A stretch of DNA of 64,000 nucleotides from Bradyrhizobium diazoefficiens USDA 110. GTDB taxonomy: Bacteria > Pseudomonadota > Alphaproteobacteria > Rhizobiales > Xanthobacteraceae. The stretch's first letter is position 1; each line of letters begins with the position of its first letter. Where the stretch lies: the NCBI RefSeq assembly GCF_000011365.1, contig NC_004463.1, positions 7,798,001-7,862,000 on the forward strand. The letters run 5' to 3'. A program made the translations under genes and the position numbers. Shown in pieces: positions 6,829 to 15,708 of this stretch. Below the pieces are notes generated by a model. It had not been told where the DNA came from. It did no database searches and saw only the letters and a program-made list of their open reading frames with translations.

Positions 6829-7704
6829 ATGATCTCATCCAAACGCGCATTTGCCGGCGCGGTCGCCCTGACATGCCTTGTCTGGCCGCCCGCCTTCGCC
6901 GCCGACACGACCAGCGGCGATCTCGTCATCACCAAGGCCTGGAGCCGGGCGACGCCCGGGGGAGCCAAGGTCGCCGGCGGCTATCTGACGATCGAGAACA
7001 GGGGCCACGCGCCGGAGCGGTTGCAGACCGCATCGGCCGCCCATGCGCTTCGAACCGAAATCCACGAAATGGCCGTCAACAACGGCGTCATGACCATGCG
7101 CCCGCTCATCGACGGGCTCGTCATCGCCCCCGGACAAATCGTTAAACTTGCCCCCGGCGGCGGACACCTGATGTTCATCGGCCTCGATGCTCCACTTCGT
7201 GTCGGCGACCAGGTACCGGTGACGCTGTCGTTCGAGCATGCCGGCGAAGTGAAAGTGACGCTCGACGTACAGGCTATCGGCGCGCAGGCGCCGGAGAAAA
7301 CAGAGCGCACGGAGATCGCGCAGCCCGCGCACCACCCCGAGCCGGCGGCGGCCGCTCCGCCCGCGATGGTTTCCGAAGCCGACGAAAGTTTCTTCACCCA
7401 TCTTCATGCCGAGAAGGCCATGGCGAACGTCACGGTCTTGCCCGGTCGTGCCGGTCCGGTCGAGATCGCAATCCAGCTCGAAGATGCGAACGAGTTGCCG
7501 CTGAGCGCCGACGCCGTTGCAGTCACGCTCGGCAACCCCGAGCACGGCGTGGCGCCGATGACCGCAAACGCCGAACGCGTCGGCAACGATCAGTGGAGAG
7601 TCAGGATGTCGGCGCCGCTGTCTGGCCGATGGTCGCTGGGCCTCGACATCCGCATCACGCCGTCGGACGCGGTCAACGTGGTGTCGCCGATCCTGCTCCG
7701 TTGA
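6829..7704 (+). CDS. Periplasmic PCuAC copper chaperone with C-terminal YtkA/CopC-like domain
   Basis: The 291-residue protein starts with a signal peptide (to about residue 24, PAFAAD). Residues about 30-150 form a PCuAC (PF04314-type) domain: VITKAWSRATPGGAKVAGGY, then the copper site HEM-x8-M-x-M and GGGHLMFIGL. After a Pro/Ala-rich linker with HH and EPAAAAPP, residues about 190-290 form an immunoglobulin-like domain related to YtkA/CopC copper proteins (TVLPGRAGPVEIAIQLEDAN). PCuAC proteins hold Cu(I) for delivery to cuproenzymes. It lies directly upstream of nirK, so copper loading of NirK is the likely job. The open frame extends upstream to 6784, but the signal peptide favours Met at 6829. 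The two-domain fusion is worth noting. Confidence 0.8.
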   Translation: MISSKRAFAGAVALTCLVWPPAFAADTTSGDLVITKAWSRATPGGAKVAGGYLTIENRGHAPERLQTASAAHALRTEIHEMAVNNGVMTMRPLIDGLVIAPGQIVKLAPGGGHLMFIGLDAPLRVGDQVPVTLSFEHAGEVKVTLDVQAIGAQAPEKTERTEIAQPAHHPEPAAAAPPAMVSEADESFFTHLHAEKAMANVTVLPGRAGPVEIAIQLEDANELPLSADAVAVTLGNPEHGVAPMTANAERVGNDQWRVRMSAPLSGRWSLGLDIRITPSDAVNVVSPILLR

Positions 7705-7744
7705 AGGATCTAAGTACTGTTGCGGAGGCGAATCCGGCGAAAGC

Positions 7745-7758
7745 TTGTTGCAGCGCAA
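7745..7758. promoter_or_regulatory. FixK/NnrR-type box of nirK (TTGTTGCAGCGCAA)
   Basis: A TTG-N8-CAA site lies 76 bp before the nirK start at 7828, in the 123-bp space after the chaperone gene. It gives nirK its own anaerobic promoter, separate from the upstream operon. Confidence 0.8.
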
Positions 7759-7827
7759 ACACTCTTGCCGTAACAGGCGCACACTGCATCCCGTCATCAA
7801 AACCATTTCAGATGAAGGATGCTTCCG

Positions 7828-8922
7828 ATGTTCACCCGCAGAGCCGCATTGATCAGCGCCGCCGCGACCGCCCTGATGCTGGCGACACCCGCCCTGGCCG
7901 CCGACGATCTCAAACTGCCGCGCCAGAAAGTGGAGCTGGTGGCCCCGCCGTTCGTGCATGCGCACGAGCAGGCGACCAAGCAGGGCCCCAAGATCGTGGA
8001 GTTCAAGCTCACGATCGAGGAGAAGAAGGTCGTCATCGACGAGAAGGGTACCACCTTCCAGGCGATGACCTTCAACGGCTCGATGCCGGGCCCGCTGATG
8101 GTGGTGCATGAAGGCGACTACGTCGAAACGACGCTGGTCAATCCCGCGACCAACACCATGCCGCACAACATCGACTTTCACTCCGCGACCGGCGCGCTCG
8201 GCGGCGGCGCGCTCACCCTGATCAATCCCGGCGAGCAGGTCGTGCTGCGCTGGAAGGCGACCAAGACCGGCGTGTTCGTCTATCACTGCGCGCCGGGCGG
8301 CCCGATGATCCCCTGGCACGTCGTCTCCGGCATGAACGGTGCCGTGATGGTGCTGCCGCGCGACGGACTGAACGACGGCAAGGGCCACGCGCTGAAATAC
8401 GACAAGGTCTACTATGTCGGCGAGCAGGACATGTACGTGCCGCGCGACGAGAAGGGCAATTTCAAGTCCTATGACTCGCCGGGCGAAGCCTTCACCGACA
8501 CCGAAGAGATGATGAAGAAGCTGATCCCATCCCATGTCGTGTTCAACGGCAAGGTCGGCGCGCTTACCGGCAAGAATGCGCTCACCGCCAATGTCGGCGA
8601 GAACGTGCTGATCGTGCACTCGCAGGCCAATCGCGACAGCCGCCCGCATCTGATCGGCGGCCATGGCGACTATGTCTGGGAGACCGGCAAATTCGGCAAT
8701 GCACCCGAGGTCGGGCTGGAGACCTGGTTCATCCGCGGCGGCTCGGCAGGGGCTGCGATGTACAAGTTCATGCAGCCCGGCATCTACGCCTATGTCACGC
8801 ATAACCTGATCGAGGCCGCCGACCTCGGCGCCACCGCGCACTTCAAGGTCGAAGGCAAGTGGAACGACGATCTGATGACCCAGGTGAAGGCGCCTGCGGA
8901 AATCCCGGCCAACACCAACTAG
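7828..8922 (+). CDS. nirK: Copper-containing nitrite reductase (NO-forming)
   Basis: The 364-residue precursor reduces nitrite to nitric oxide in the periplasm. A Tat/Sec-like signal ([10 protein letters not shown]...ALAADD) ends near residue 25. All ligands are present: type-1 copper His113, Cys154, His164, Met169 ([17 protein letters not shown]); type-2 copper His118, His153, His325; catalytic Asp116 and His274. The start at 7828 has GAAGGA eight bases upstream; an in-frame ATG at 7819 overlaps that site and is less likely. A FixK/NnrR box precedes it. A copper chaperone gene lies upstream and nirV downstream. This marks a denitrifier, although nitric and nitrous oxide reductases are outside the window. 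Confidence 0.97.
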   Translation: MFTRRAALISAAATALMLATPALAADDLKLPRQKVELVAPPFVHAHEQATKQGPKIVEFKLTIEEKKVVIDEKGTTFQAMTFNGSMPGPLMVVHEGDYVETTLVNPATNTMPHNIDFHSATGALGGGALTLINPGEQVVLRWKATKTGVFVYHCAPGGPMIPWHVVSGMNGAVMVLPRDGLNDGKGHALKYDKVYYVGEQDMYVPRDEKGNFKSYDSPGEAFTDTEEMMKKLIPSHVVFNGKVGALTGKNALTANVGENVLIVHSQANRDSRPHLIGGHGDYVWETGKFGNAPEVGLETWFIRGGSAGAAMYKFMQPGIYAYVTHNLIEAADLGATAHFKVEGKWNDDLMTQVKAPAEIPANTN

Positions 8923-8929
8923 ACGCGAC

Positions 8930-8965
8930 AAGGGGCCGGTGGATCACCGGCCCCTTCTTCCTTTC
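8930..8965 (+). terminator. hairpin between nirK and nirV
   Basis: AGGGGCCGGT at 8931-8940 pairs with ACCGGCCCCT at 8946-8955 (loop GGATC), followed by pyrimidine-rich CTTCCTTTC. It begins just after the nirK stop and would either end the nirK transcript or protect its 3' end, lowering nirV relative to nirK. Confidence 0.65.
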
Positions 8966-8975
8966 GGGGGACGAC

Positions 8976-9854
8976 ATGCTGATCGCATTCAAGCTGAAAC
9001 TGGTCCTGGCTTGCGCGGCCGGACTCGCAGGACCGATCGCGGTGGCGCCGCTGGTCTCGGACATGGCGGTCCGCGGCACGGCGACGGAGCCCGCGATCGT
9101 CGAGATCGCGCCGGGCAATCTGTCCTATCGCGAGGCGGGCGATTTCACGCGGGGCGGGCAGCAGGCGGAAGCGCCGCTGCGCGCGATGCGGTTCACGAGG
9201 CCGCTGCACGTCATGCGGCATCAGGTTTCGTCATCCGACTACCAGCTTTGCGTGCAGGACGGCGCTTGCCGCGCTCTCGATCGTGACGTGGCGATCGCCA
9301 CAGATCGCCCCGCGGTGCAGGTGAGCTGGCACGACGCACAGGCCTATGCGGGCTGGCTCTCGCACCGGACCGGCAAGACGTGGCGCCTGCCGAGCGATGC
9401 GGAATGGGCGTTTGCGGCGGGCTCGCGCTTCAAGGACGATGGCGCGCCGGTGGACGCGGACAATCCTTCGAAGCGCTGGATCAGCCGCTATGAGCGGGAA
9501 TCCGAACGGGACCTTTCCGACACGACGGCCTATGCGTTCGGCAAATTTGGCGCGAACGAGCACGGCATCGAAGATCTCGCCGGCAACGTCTGGGAGTGGA
9601 CCTCGACCTGCTTCGTGCGCTCGCGGACCGACGCGGCCGGCAATGCCGGCCGGGCGACCGTGAATTGCGGCGTGCGCATCGCGGAAGGCGCCCACCGCGC
9701 CTATGTCACCGATTTCATCCGCGACGCCCGCGCTGGCGGCTGCGCGCAGGGCGTGCCGCCCGCCAATCTCGGCTTCCGCCTGGTGCGCGAGGAGCCGTCG
9801 TGGGTCGCGAGCGTGTCGGCGCGGTGGAGCAAGACGTGGGCGGCGAGGTCGTAG
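8976..9854 (+). CDS. nirV: NirV, formylglycine-generating-enzyme-like protein
   Basis: The 292-residue protein belongs to the FGE-sulfatase/SUMF1 family: RPAVQVSWHDAQAYAGWLS, WRLPSDAEWAFAA, GIEDLAGNVWEWTSTC and NLGFRLVRE are family signatures. An N-terminal hydrophobic segment (residues 5-22) suggests export or membrane anchoring. Proteins of this type directly downstream of nirK are called NirV; their role in nitrite reductase maturation is suspected but not settled. The start at 8976 has GGGGGA upstream; the open frame from 8859 runs through the nirK 3' end and the hairpin and is rejected. It is probably co-transcribed with nirK by read-through. Confidence 0.88.
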   Translation: MLIAFKLKLVLACAAGLAGPIAVAPLVSDMAVRGTATEPAIVEIAPGNLSYREAGDFTRGGQQAEAPLRAMRFTRPLHVMRHQVSSSDYQLCVQDGACRALDRDVAIATDRPAVQVSWHDAQAYAGWLSHRTGKTWRLPSDAEWAFAAGSRFKDDGAPVDADNPSKRWISRYERESERDLSDTTAYAFGKFGANEHGIEDLAGNVWEWTSTCFVRSRTDAAGNAGRATVNCGVRIAEGAHRAYVTDFIRDARAGGCAQGVPPANLGFRLVREEPSWVASVSARWSKTWAARS

Positions 9855-9867
9855 CCGCCCTCCTGGC

Positions 9868-9900
9868 GTCATTGCCCGCGAAGGCGGGCAATCCGGTATT
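9868..9900. repeat. short palindromic element after nirV
   Basis: TTGCCCGC at 9872-9879 pairs with GCGGGCAA at 9884-9891, inside CGTCATTGCCCGCG, which resembles one end of the CGTCATT repeats found elsewhere in the window. It lies between the convergent nirV and GNAT gene ends. Confidence 0.45.
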
Positions 9901-9949
9901 CCAGGCCTACGCGGAGCATGACAGTGTCGAATGCGGAGACCAAGCGCGC

Positions 9950-10585
9950 TTAAATCGCGCGCGTAAACATGCGAAATCCCGGTGCACCGATGATCGCCTC
10001 GAAAGCGGGATCACGCTTCTCCTCCGCAAAGACAAAACCGGCCTTGGCGTAGGCGCGTTCAGCGGGCACGTTGCCGATCAGGAACGAGATCGTCGCCCGT
10101 CGAAACCCAGCCGCCCCCCCCTGATCCAGCGCATGCGCGATCAGTGCCTGCACGAGGCCGCGGCCGCCATATGCAGGATCGATTGCGACATGCTCGATCA
10201 TCCAATCGCCCTCGCCGCCTTGAACCCAGCAGCCGCGCGCATAGCCACCGCGCTGGCGGATCGCTTCCAGCTCCGACGCGGCGAGCCCGATCGCGGCTGC
10301 GACTTCCTCGATCGCGCGCCAGGCCGCAGGACCGGTGCCGGCCGCTGGCACGGCGCATAGCGCCGCGCCCGGCGCACCATCAATCTCGGCAATCCAATAC
10401 TGCGAGACATGCCACATCGACACCGCGCGCGTGGCCGCGACGCGCGCGATGAAATCGAGGCATTCCGCTTCCGGCCAGCCGAGCGCGACGTCGAACCAGC
10501 CGCGCGGCCGGTAGCCACGCATCGATCGCAGGATGGTTTGAGCGATGAAACCGGCGTCTTCGGGACGCGCAGACCGTATCGTCAT
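9950..10585 (-). CDS. GNAT family N-acetyltransferase
   Basis: The 211-residue protein has a GNAT fold: MTIRSARPEDAGFIAQTILR at the start, the acetyl-CoA pyrophosphate loop HVAIDPAYGGRGLVQALI at about 130-150, and GNVPAERAYAKAGFVFAEE near the C-terminus. It transfers an acetyl group from acetyl-CoA to an unidentified amine. Its start has a purine-rich GAGGGGG upstream. It is 22 bp downstream of the CoA-transferase B gene on the same strand, so it may be the last gene of that operon, though nothing else links the functions. Confidence 0.8.
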   Translation of the reverse strand: MTIRSARPEDAGFIAQTILRSMRGYRPRGWFDVALGWPEAECLDFIARVAATRAVSMWHVSQYWIAEIDGAPGAALCAVPAAGTGPAAWRAIEEVAAAIGLAASELEAIRQRGGYARGCWVQGGEGDWMIEHVAIDPAYGGRGLVQALIAHALDQGGAAGFRRATISFLIGNVPAERAYAKAGFVFAEEKRDPAFEAIIGAPGFRMFTRAI

Positions 10586-10607
10586 GCGCGCCCCCTCTGC
10601 GACGACC

Positions 10608-11258
10608 TTACGTGTTCTTCAGCGCGACGCGGAATTCGGCCTCGGTCTTGGCCTTGACCTCGTCGAGCGAGACGCCGTCGGCGAGCTCGATCAGCGCCAT
10701 GCCGCCGTCGCCGTGCTTGTCGATGGTGAAGACGGCGAGATCAGTGACGACCATGTCGACCACGCGCTCGCCGGTCAGCGGCAAATTGCACTTCTTCAGG
10801 AGCTTCGAGCCGTCCTTGGCGGAATGCTCCATCACCACGACGACGCGCTTGACGCCGGCGACGAGATCCATCGCGCCGCCCATGCCCTTGACCATCTTGC
10901 CGGGGATCATCCAGTTGGCAAGATCGCCGTTCTGGGCCACCTGCATGGCGCCGAGGATCGACAGATCCATGTGGCCGCCGCGGATCATGCCGAAGGAATC
11001 CGCGCTCGAGAAATACGAGGTCGAGGGCAGCTCGCTCACGGTCTGCTTGCCGGCATTGATGAGGTCGGCATCCACCTCGTCCTCATAGGGGAACGGGCCC
11101 ATGCCGAGCATGCCGTTCTCGCTCTGGAGGCTGACGTCGACACCATCGGGGATGAAGTTCGAGACCAGCGTCGGGATGCCGATGCCGAGATTGACGTAGT
11201 AGCCGTCACGCAGTTCCTTGGCGGCGCGCGCAGCCATCTGTTCACGGGTCCAGGCCAT
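10608..11258 (-). CDS. scoB: 3-oxoacid CoA-transferase subunit B
   Basis: The 216-residue subunit B transfers CoA from succinyl-CoA to a 3-oxoacid such as acetoacetate. Family motifs are [27 protein letters not shown] with the catalytic Glu of SENG (about residue 47), [14 protein letters not shown] and [12 protein letters not shown]. An AGGAG ribosome site precedes the start by 7 bases. It follows subunit A by 16 bp. The pair could serve ketone-body/PHB-derived acetoacetate use; PcaIJ (3-oxoadipate) is the main alternative, since these families are hard to separate by eye. Confidence 0.9.
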   Translation of the reverse strand: MAWTREQMAARAAKELRDGYYVNLGIGIPTLVSNFIPDGVDVSLQSENGMLGMGPFPYEDEVDADLINAGKQTVSELPSTSYFSSADSFGMIRGGHMDLSILGAMQVAQNGDLANWMIPGKMVKGMGGAMDLVAGVKRVVVVMEHSAKDGSKLLKKCNLPLTGERVVDMVVTDLAVFTIDKHGDGGMALIELADGVSLDEVKAKTEAEFRVALKNT

Positions 11259-11274
11259 GTGAGTCTCCTGACGC

Positions 11275-11982
11275 TTAAGCGGCGGTGCGCGGGCGGGTGT
11301 TGCGGAATTCGATGCGCTTCTTGGCCGTGCCGACCTCGACGATGCGCTTCACGAAAATGCCGGGCGTGTGGATGTGGTCGGGATTGAGTTCACCGGCCGG
11401 AACCAGATGCTCGACCTCGGCCACGGTGATCTTGGCGGCGGTCGCCATCATCGGGTTAAAGTTGCGCGCGGTCTTGCGGTAAATGAGGTTGCCGGCGGTA
11501 TCGCCCTTCCAGGCGTGCACGATGGCGAGGTCGGCGAACAGGCCGCGCTCCATCAGGTACTTCTCGCCGTCGAACTCCTTCACTTCCTTGCCTTCGGCGA
11601 TCAGCGTGCCGACGCCGGTCTTGGTGTAGAAGGCCGGGATTCCGGCGCCGCCGGCGCGGATGCGTTCGGCCAGCGTGCCCTGCGGGTTGAATTCGAGTTC
11701 CAGCTCACCGGCGAGGAACTGCTGGGCGAACAGCTTGTTCTCGCCGACATAGGACGAGATCATCTTCTTGATCTGCCGGGTTTCCAGCAGGCGGCTGAGC
11801 CCGATGCCGTCGACGCCGGCATTGTTGGAGACGACCGTCAGCCCCTTGACGCCGGACTCGCGGATCGCGTCCGACAGCTCCTCGGCGATGCCGCAGAGGC
11901 CGAAGCCGCCCGACATGATCATCATGTTGTCTTTCAAAATGCCGTCGAGAGCCGACTTGGCGTCGGGATAGACCTTGTTCAT
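11275..11982 (-). CDS. scoA: 3-oxoacid CoA-transferase subunit A
   Basis: The 235-residue subunit A carries the CoA-binding loop [13 protein letters not shown] (about 24-36), [29 protein letters not shown], and [20 protein letters not shown]. It pairs with the B subunit encoded just downstream to form the CoA-transferase. GAGG lies just upstream of the start. No thiolase or hydroxybutyrate dehydrogenase is adjacent, so the physiological 3-oxoacid cannot be read from context. Confidence 0.9.
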   Translation of the reverse strand: MNKVYPDAKSALDGILKDNMMIMSGGFGLCGIAEELSDAIRESGVKGLTVVSNNAGVDGIGLSRLLETRQIKKMISSYVGENKLFAQQFLAGELELEFNPQGTLAERIRAGGAGIPAFYTKTGVGTLIAEGKEVKEFDGEKYLMERGLFADLAIVHAWKGDTAGNLIYRKTARNFNPMMATAAKITVAEVEHLVPAGELNPDHIHTPGIFVKRIVEVGTAKKRIEFRNTRPRTAA

Positions 11983-12285
11983 GCAAAAACCTCGACTGAA
12001 CCTTCGGCTTGCGGGCGTCGCGCCTTATTGGCGGCGATTATTAGGCGAAATCGTCCGAAGCCGTCAATGATACGGGGTTCTCCGCTCCGCGGGGCGGTGG
12101 TAGAAGCTGCCCACGCCGTGGGCAGGATCGTCCCCGGCCTTGAAAGCGACAAGAAAACCCATCAAGTTGCGGCACTTAACATAACAGGACTTGTGACGTA
12201 ACAAGGCTTGGGCGTGGGGCGCGCGGGTTTCCCGGCCCGCCCCTTTGGCTCCAACGACCAACCCGATCAGGACACGCCATTGACC
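11983..12285. other. intergenic region between scoA and the AsmA gene
   Basis: This 303-bp divergent space holds no credible gene. It contains a hairpin at 12107-12125 (CTGCCCAC/GTGGGCAG) and a TTG-N8-CAA match, TTGTGACGTAACAA, at 12191-12204, about 88 bp before the AsmA start. The latter resembles an FNR-type site but its half-sites (TTGT/ACAA) are less typical than those around nirK. Confidence 0.5.
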
Positions 12286-14214
12286 ATGGCCCAAGGAATG
12301 AAGCGCCTCGGGACGCCGATCGCGGCGCTGCTCGGCGTCGCGCTGATCGCCCTGATCGCGACCTCCTGGCTCATCAACCGCGACGCGCTGCGCAAGGCCG
12401 TGGAAGCGCAGATCCGCGACGTCACCGGGCTCGAGCTCAGTGTCGCAGGCCCCATCGACATCTCGGTGCTGCCGGCGAGCTACATCTCCTTCCATGACGT
12501 CGGCCTGAAGGGCGGCGGCACCAGCGACCCCGCGCTCCGTGTCGACGTACTCACCGCCAATCTGCGGCTACTGCCGCTGCTGCTGCAACGGTTCGAGATC
12601 GCCGACCTGACGCTGCTGCGGCCGCGCATCCATGTCAGCCTGAAGCCGGACGGCGAGAGCAACTGGACGCCCTTCATCCAGACCATTGCGCGCACCATGA
12701 AGCCCGGCGCCGAAAATCAGGTCTCGTTCTCCGAGATCCGGATCCAGGACGGCGTGCTCAATTACGAGGACGCCGCCACGCACGCCACCGAGCAGTTCGA
12801 CGACATCGACCTGTCGCTGGCCTGGCCCTCGATCTCGCGCTCCTTCGCCGCGACCGGCCAGTTCGACTGGCGCGGCGAACGCGTCGACGGCTCGATCAGC
12901 TTCGCCGACTTCGTCGCCGCCCTCTCCGGCGACCGTTCCGGCCTGAAGGCGCGGATCGCCAGCGCCCCGCTCAAGCTCGCCTTCGACGGCAGCGTCGCCA
13001 ACCGCACCAGCCCGATGATGGAAGGCACGCTCACGATCGACAGCCCGTCCTTGCGCAACGCGCTGCGCTGGACCGGCCAGCCGCAGCCCGGCAGCGGCGG
13101 CTTCGGCCGTTTCGCGCTGAAGGCGCGCGCCAATGTCGTCGGCGCCTCGATCGCGCTTACCAACGTCAATGTCGAGCTCGACGGCAACGCCGCCGAGGGC
13201 GTCATGACCTACGCCAACAACGGCCGGCAGACGCTCCAGGCGACGCTCGCCGCCGACGCGCTCGACTTCACGCCTTATATCTCGACCTTCCGCCTGCTCG
13301 CGAGTGGCGCGCGCGACTGGAACAGGCAGCTGTTCGATCTCAACGGGCTCTCGACCACCGACCTCGACATGCGCCTGTCGGCGGCGCGGCTGACGGTCGG
13401 GCCGTCGAAGCTCGGCCGCACCGCGATCGGCGCCAATTTGCGCAACGGCACGCTGGCGCTCTCGGTGGGCGAGGCCCAGGTCTATGGCGGTATCGCCAAG
13501 GGCTCGTTCGGCATCGCGCGCGCCGACACCGTCGCCGATATCAAGGCGCAATTCCAGTTCACCGACGTCGACCTCCAGGCCTGCGCCTCCGAACTGTTCG
13601 GCCTCAACAAGCTGTCCGGCCGCGGCAACATCAACGTCTCCCTCGTTGCCTCCGGCTCGAGCCCGTTCGGCCTCGTGCAGTCGCTCGATGGCAGCGCCAC
13701 CGTCACCGGGCATGACGGCGCGATCTCGGGCTTCAATGCCGAACAGCTCCTGAAGCGGCTGGAGCGCCGGCCGCTGTCCGGTGGCGGCAATTTCCGCAAC
13801 GGCTCGACGCCTTACGACAATCTCACCATCGCGGTGAAATTCTCCGACGGGGTCGCCACCGCCGAGGACATCCGCGTCGAAGGACCGGCGGCGAAGATCA
13901 CGATGACCGGCACCGCCTCGGTGCCGACGCGCGAATACGACATGAAGGGCGTGGCGAGCCTCAACAGCGCCTCGGGCTTCGAATTGCCCTTCGTGGTGCA
14001 GGGCCCCTGGGATGATCCCCTGATCTTTCCCGATCCGGAAAGCCTGATCCGCCGCTCGCCCGCGTCCGCGCCCCTGCTCGACATGCTCAAGGACCGCAAG
14101 GCGGGCGACGCCGTGCGCTCCGCGATCGAGCGCATCACCGGCACCGCCAAGCGTCCCGCCCCGGCAGACTCGCCGACGGCGGAGAACGCCAAGGAAAACG
14201 CCAAGTCCAACTAG
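12286..14214 (+). CDS. AsmA family protein
   Basis: The 642-residue protein has one N-terminal membrane anchor (about residues 11-30; AALLGVALIALIATSWLI) and a long beta-rich periplasmic part. The N-terminal AsmA pattern is clear: VEAQIRDVTGLELSVAGPID, then LRVDVLTANLRLLPLL and IADLTLLRPRIHV. The C-terminal AsmA_2-like part has VQSLDGSATVTGHDGAISGF and DIRVEGPAAKITMTGTA. AsmA-like proteins are thought to be bridge-like lipid carriers acting in outer-membrane assembly. Met at 12286 is preferred to an upstream open frame (12208) because it places the anchor at the N-terminus. It is monocistronic. Confidence 0.85.
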   Translation: MAQGMKRLGTPIAALLGVALIALIATSWLINRDALRKAVEAQIRDVTGLELSVAGPIDISVLPASYISFHDVGLKGGGTSDPALRVDVLTANLRLLPLLLQRFEIADLTLLRPRIHVSLKPDGESNWTPFIQTIARTMKPGAENQVSFSEIRIQDGVLNYEDAATHATEQFDDIDLSLAWPSISRSFAATGQFDWRGERVDGSISFADFVAALSGDRSGLKARIASAPLKLAFDGSVANRTSPMMEGTLTIDSPSLRNALRWTGQPQPGSGGFGRFALKARANVVGASIALTNVNVELDGNAAEGVMTYANNGRQTLQATLAADALDFTPYISTFRLLASGARDWNRQLFDLNGLSTTDLDMRLSAARLTVGPSKLGRTAIGANLRNGTLALSVGEAQVYGGIAKGSFGIARADTVADIKAQFQFTDVDLQACASELFGLNKLSGRGNINVSLVASGSSPFGLVQSLDGSATVTGHDGAISGFNAEQLLKRLERRPLSGGGNFRNGSTPYDNLTIAVKFSDGVATAEDIRVEGPAAKITMTGTASVPTREYDMKGVASLNSASGFELPFVVQGPWDDPLIFPDPESLIRRSPASAPLLDMLKDRKAGDAVRSAIERITGTAKRPAPADSPTAENAKENAKSN

Positions 14215-14240
14215 AGTGATCGGCGTCGCTCTCTTCGGGT

Positions 14241-15660
14241 TCAAGCGGCCGATTGCGTCGTCGAAATCCAGCTCTCGTTCTCCTGCACCACGGTTGCTCC
14301 GCCGATCGCCGTCCCCGCCCCGACCTCGCGCGTGACGCTCTGCCCCAGTTCACGGGCCAATACTTCGCGATCACAGGCATCCTCCCACAGCGAAATAGTG
14401 ATGGCCGCGACACAGTTGCTGATCATGCTGGTCAGCGCCCGCGCTTCCGACATGAAGCGGTCGATGCCGACGAGCAGCGCCACGCCGGTCACGGGCAGAT
14501 CCGGCATGACGGAGAGGGTCGCGACAAGCGCAACGAAGCCGCTGCCGGTGACACCTGCCGCCCCTTTGGACGTCAGCAGCATCAGGCCGAGCATCGCCGC
14601 GATCTGCCCCCACGACAGATGAATGTCGCAGGCTTGCGCGATGAAGATGGACGCCAGGGTGAGGTAAATGGCGCTGCCGTCCAGATTGAAGGAATAGCCC
14701 AACGGCAACACGAGCCCTGACACGCCTTTCCGGCATCCGAGCTGCTCCAGCTTGCGCAGCGCGCCCGGCAGCGCCGGCTCCGACGACGACGTGCCGAGCA
14801 CGATCAGCAGCTCTTCTTTGAAGTAGCGGATCGTCTTCCACAGGCTGAAGCCGTTCAGCCGCGCCAGCGTCCCAAGCACGACGACCACGAAGACAGAGCA
14901 GGCGATATAGAAGGTCAGAATCAGCAGTCCGAGCGAGCCGATCGATCGGATGCCGTAGCGCCCCACGGTGAACGCCATGGCCCCAAAGGCACCGAGCGGA
15001 GCGAGCTTCATGATGAAGCCGAAGGACACAAACAGCACTTGTGAGAACGACTCGACCGCTTTCGTCACCACAACGCCGCCATCGCCGGCACGGCTCAGGC
15101 CAAAGGCGATCAGGATGGAGACGAGCAACACCGGCAGCACTTCGCCATCGGCGAACGCTCCAAAGAAGGAGTGCGGGATGATGTGCAGCATGAAGTCCGC
15201 AAATCCGGTCGCACCTGCCTGCTTGGTAAATTTCGCGGCAGGTCGCACCTGCCTGCTTGGTAAATTTCGCGGCCACCGACGGATCCAGCGTATTGACGGA
15301 CACATGCATGCCAACGCCCGGCTGGATCTGTGACACGGCGATCAGCCCGGCCAGCAACGCGAGCACGGTCAGCAGGTAGAACAGCGCCATGGATTTCACC
15401 AGCGCGCGGCCGACCTCGCGGGAATCGCTGATGCTGTTGATGCCGCTCACGATGGTGCAGAATACGATCGGCGCGATCATCATCTTGACCAGCTTGACGA
15501 AGCCGTCGCCAAAGGGCTTCAGCGCGGCGCCGAATTCGGGCCAGAAATGGCCCGTGAAGACACCCAGCATGAGACCGATCAGCACCTGGACGTAGAGAAT
15601 CCGGTAGAACGGCTTTCGCGGCTCGCTGCTCGCGGACCCAGCCGTCGCTCGCATCTGCAT
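14241..15660 (-). pseudogene. dctA: C4-dicarboxylate/H+ symporter DctA, frameshifted by a 34-bp tandem duplication
   Basis: Two overlapping frames together encode one DctA. The first (start 15660) gives FYRILYVQVLIGLMLGVFTG through NTLDPSVAAKFTKQAGAT; the second carries the rest from AAKFTKQAGATGFADFMLHI through SFNLDGSAIYLT and TSKGAAGVTGSGFV to the end at 14241. The junction contains the same 33 bases twice, at 15207-15239 and 15241-15273, a unit of 34 bp. Removing one unit restores an open frame of 462 codons, normal for DctA. The family imports succinate, fumarate and malate and is central to rhizobial carbon supply. As it stands the gene would make a protein truncated after the second to third helices. 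True mutation, reversible slippage or an assembly error cannot be told apart here. Confidence 0.9.
15207..15274. repeat. 34-bp tandem duplication inside dctA
   Basis: Two copies of a 34-bp unit (15207-15240 and 15241-15274) agree over their first 33 bases, beginning GGTCGCACCTGCCTGC. Because 34 is not a multiple of three, the duplication shifts the dctA frame. The protein sequence AAKFTKQAGAT is consequently encoded twice. Confidence 0.95.
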
Positions 15661-15708
15661 TCTCGTTTCTCCCTTGTGTTATTCTTGAGGTTTAAAAGCA
15701 GCCCGGCT

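Noticed and set aside
6835..8931. A 698-codon open frame on the minus strand across the copper chaperone and nirK
   Set aside because: It runs antisense through two recognised genes with complete motifs. High G+C DNA often leaves long open antisense frames, and the translation shows no known domain.
12191..12204. TTGTGACGTAACAA before the AsmA gene as a sixth FixK-type box
   Set aside because: It fits TTG-N8-CAA, but half-sites TTGT/ACAA are less typical and AsmA has no known anaerobic role. Kept only as a note in the intergenic region.
15207..15274. The dctA duplication as a programmed frameshift site
   Set aside because: There is no slippery sequence or pseudoknot; a 34-bp exact duplication explains the frame change fully.
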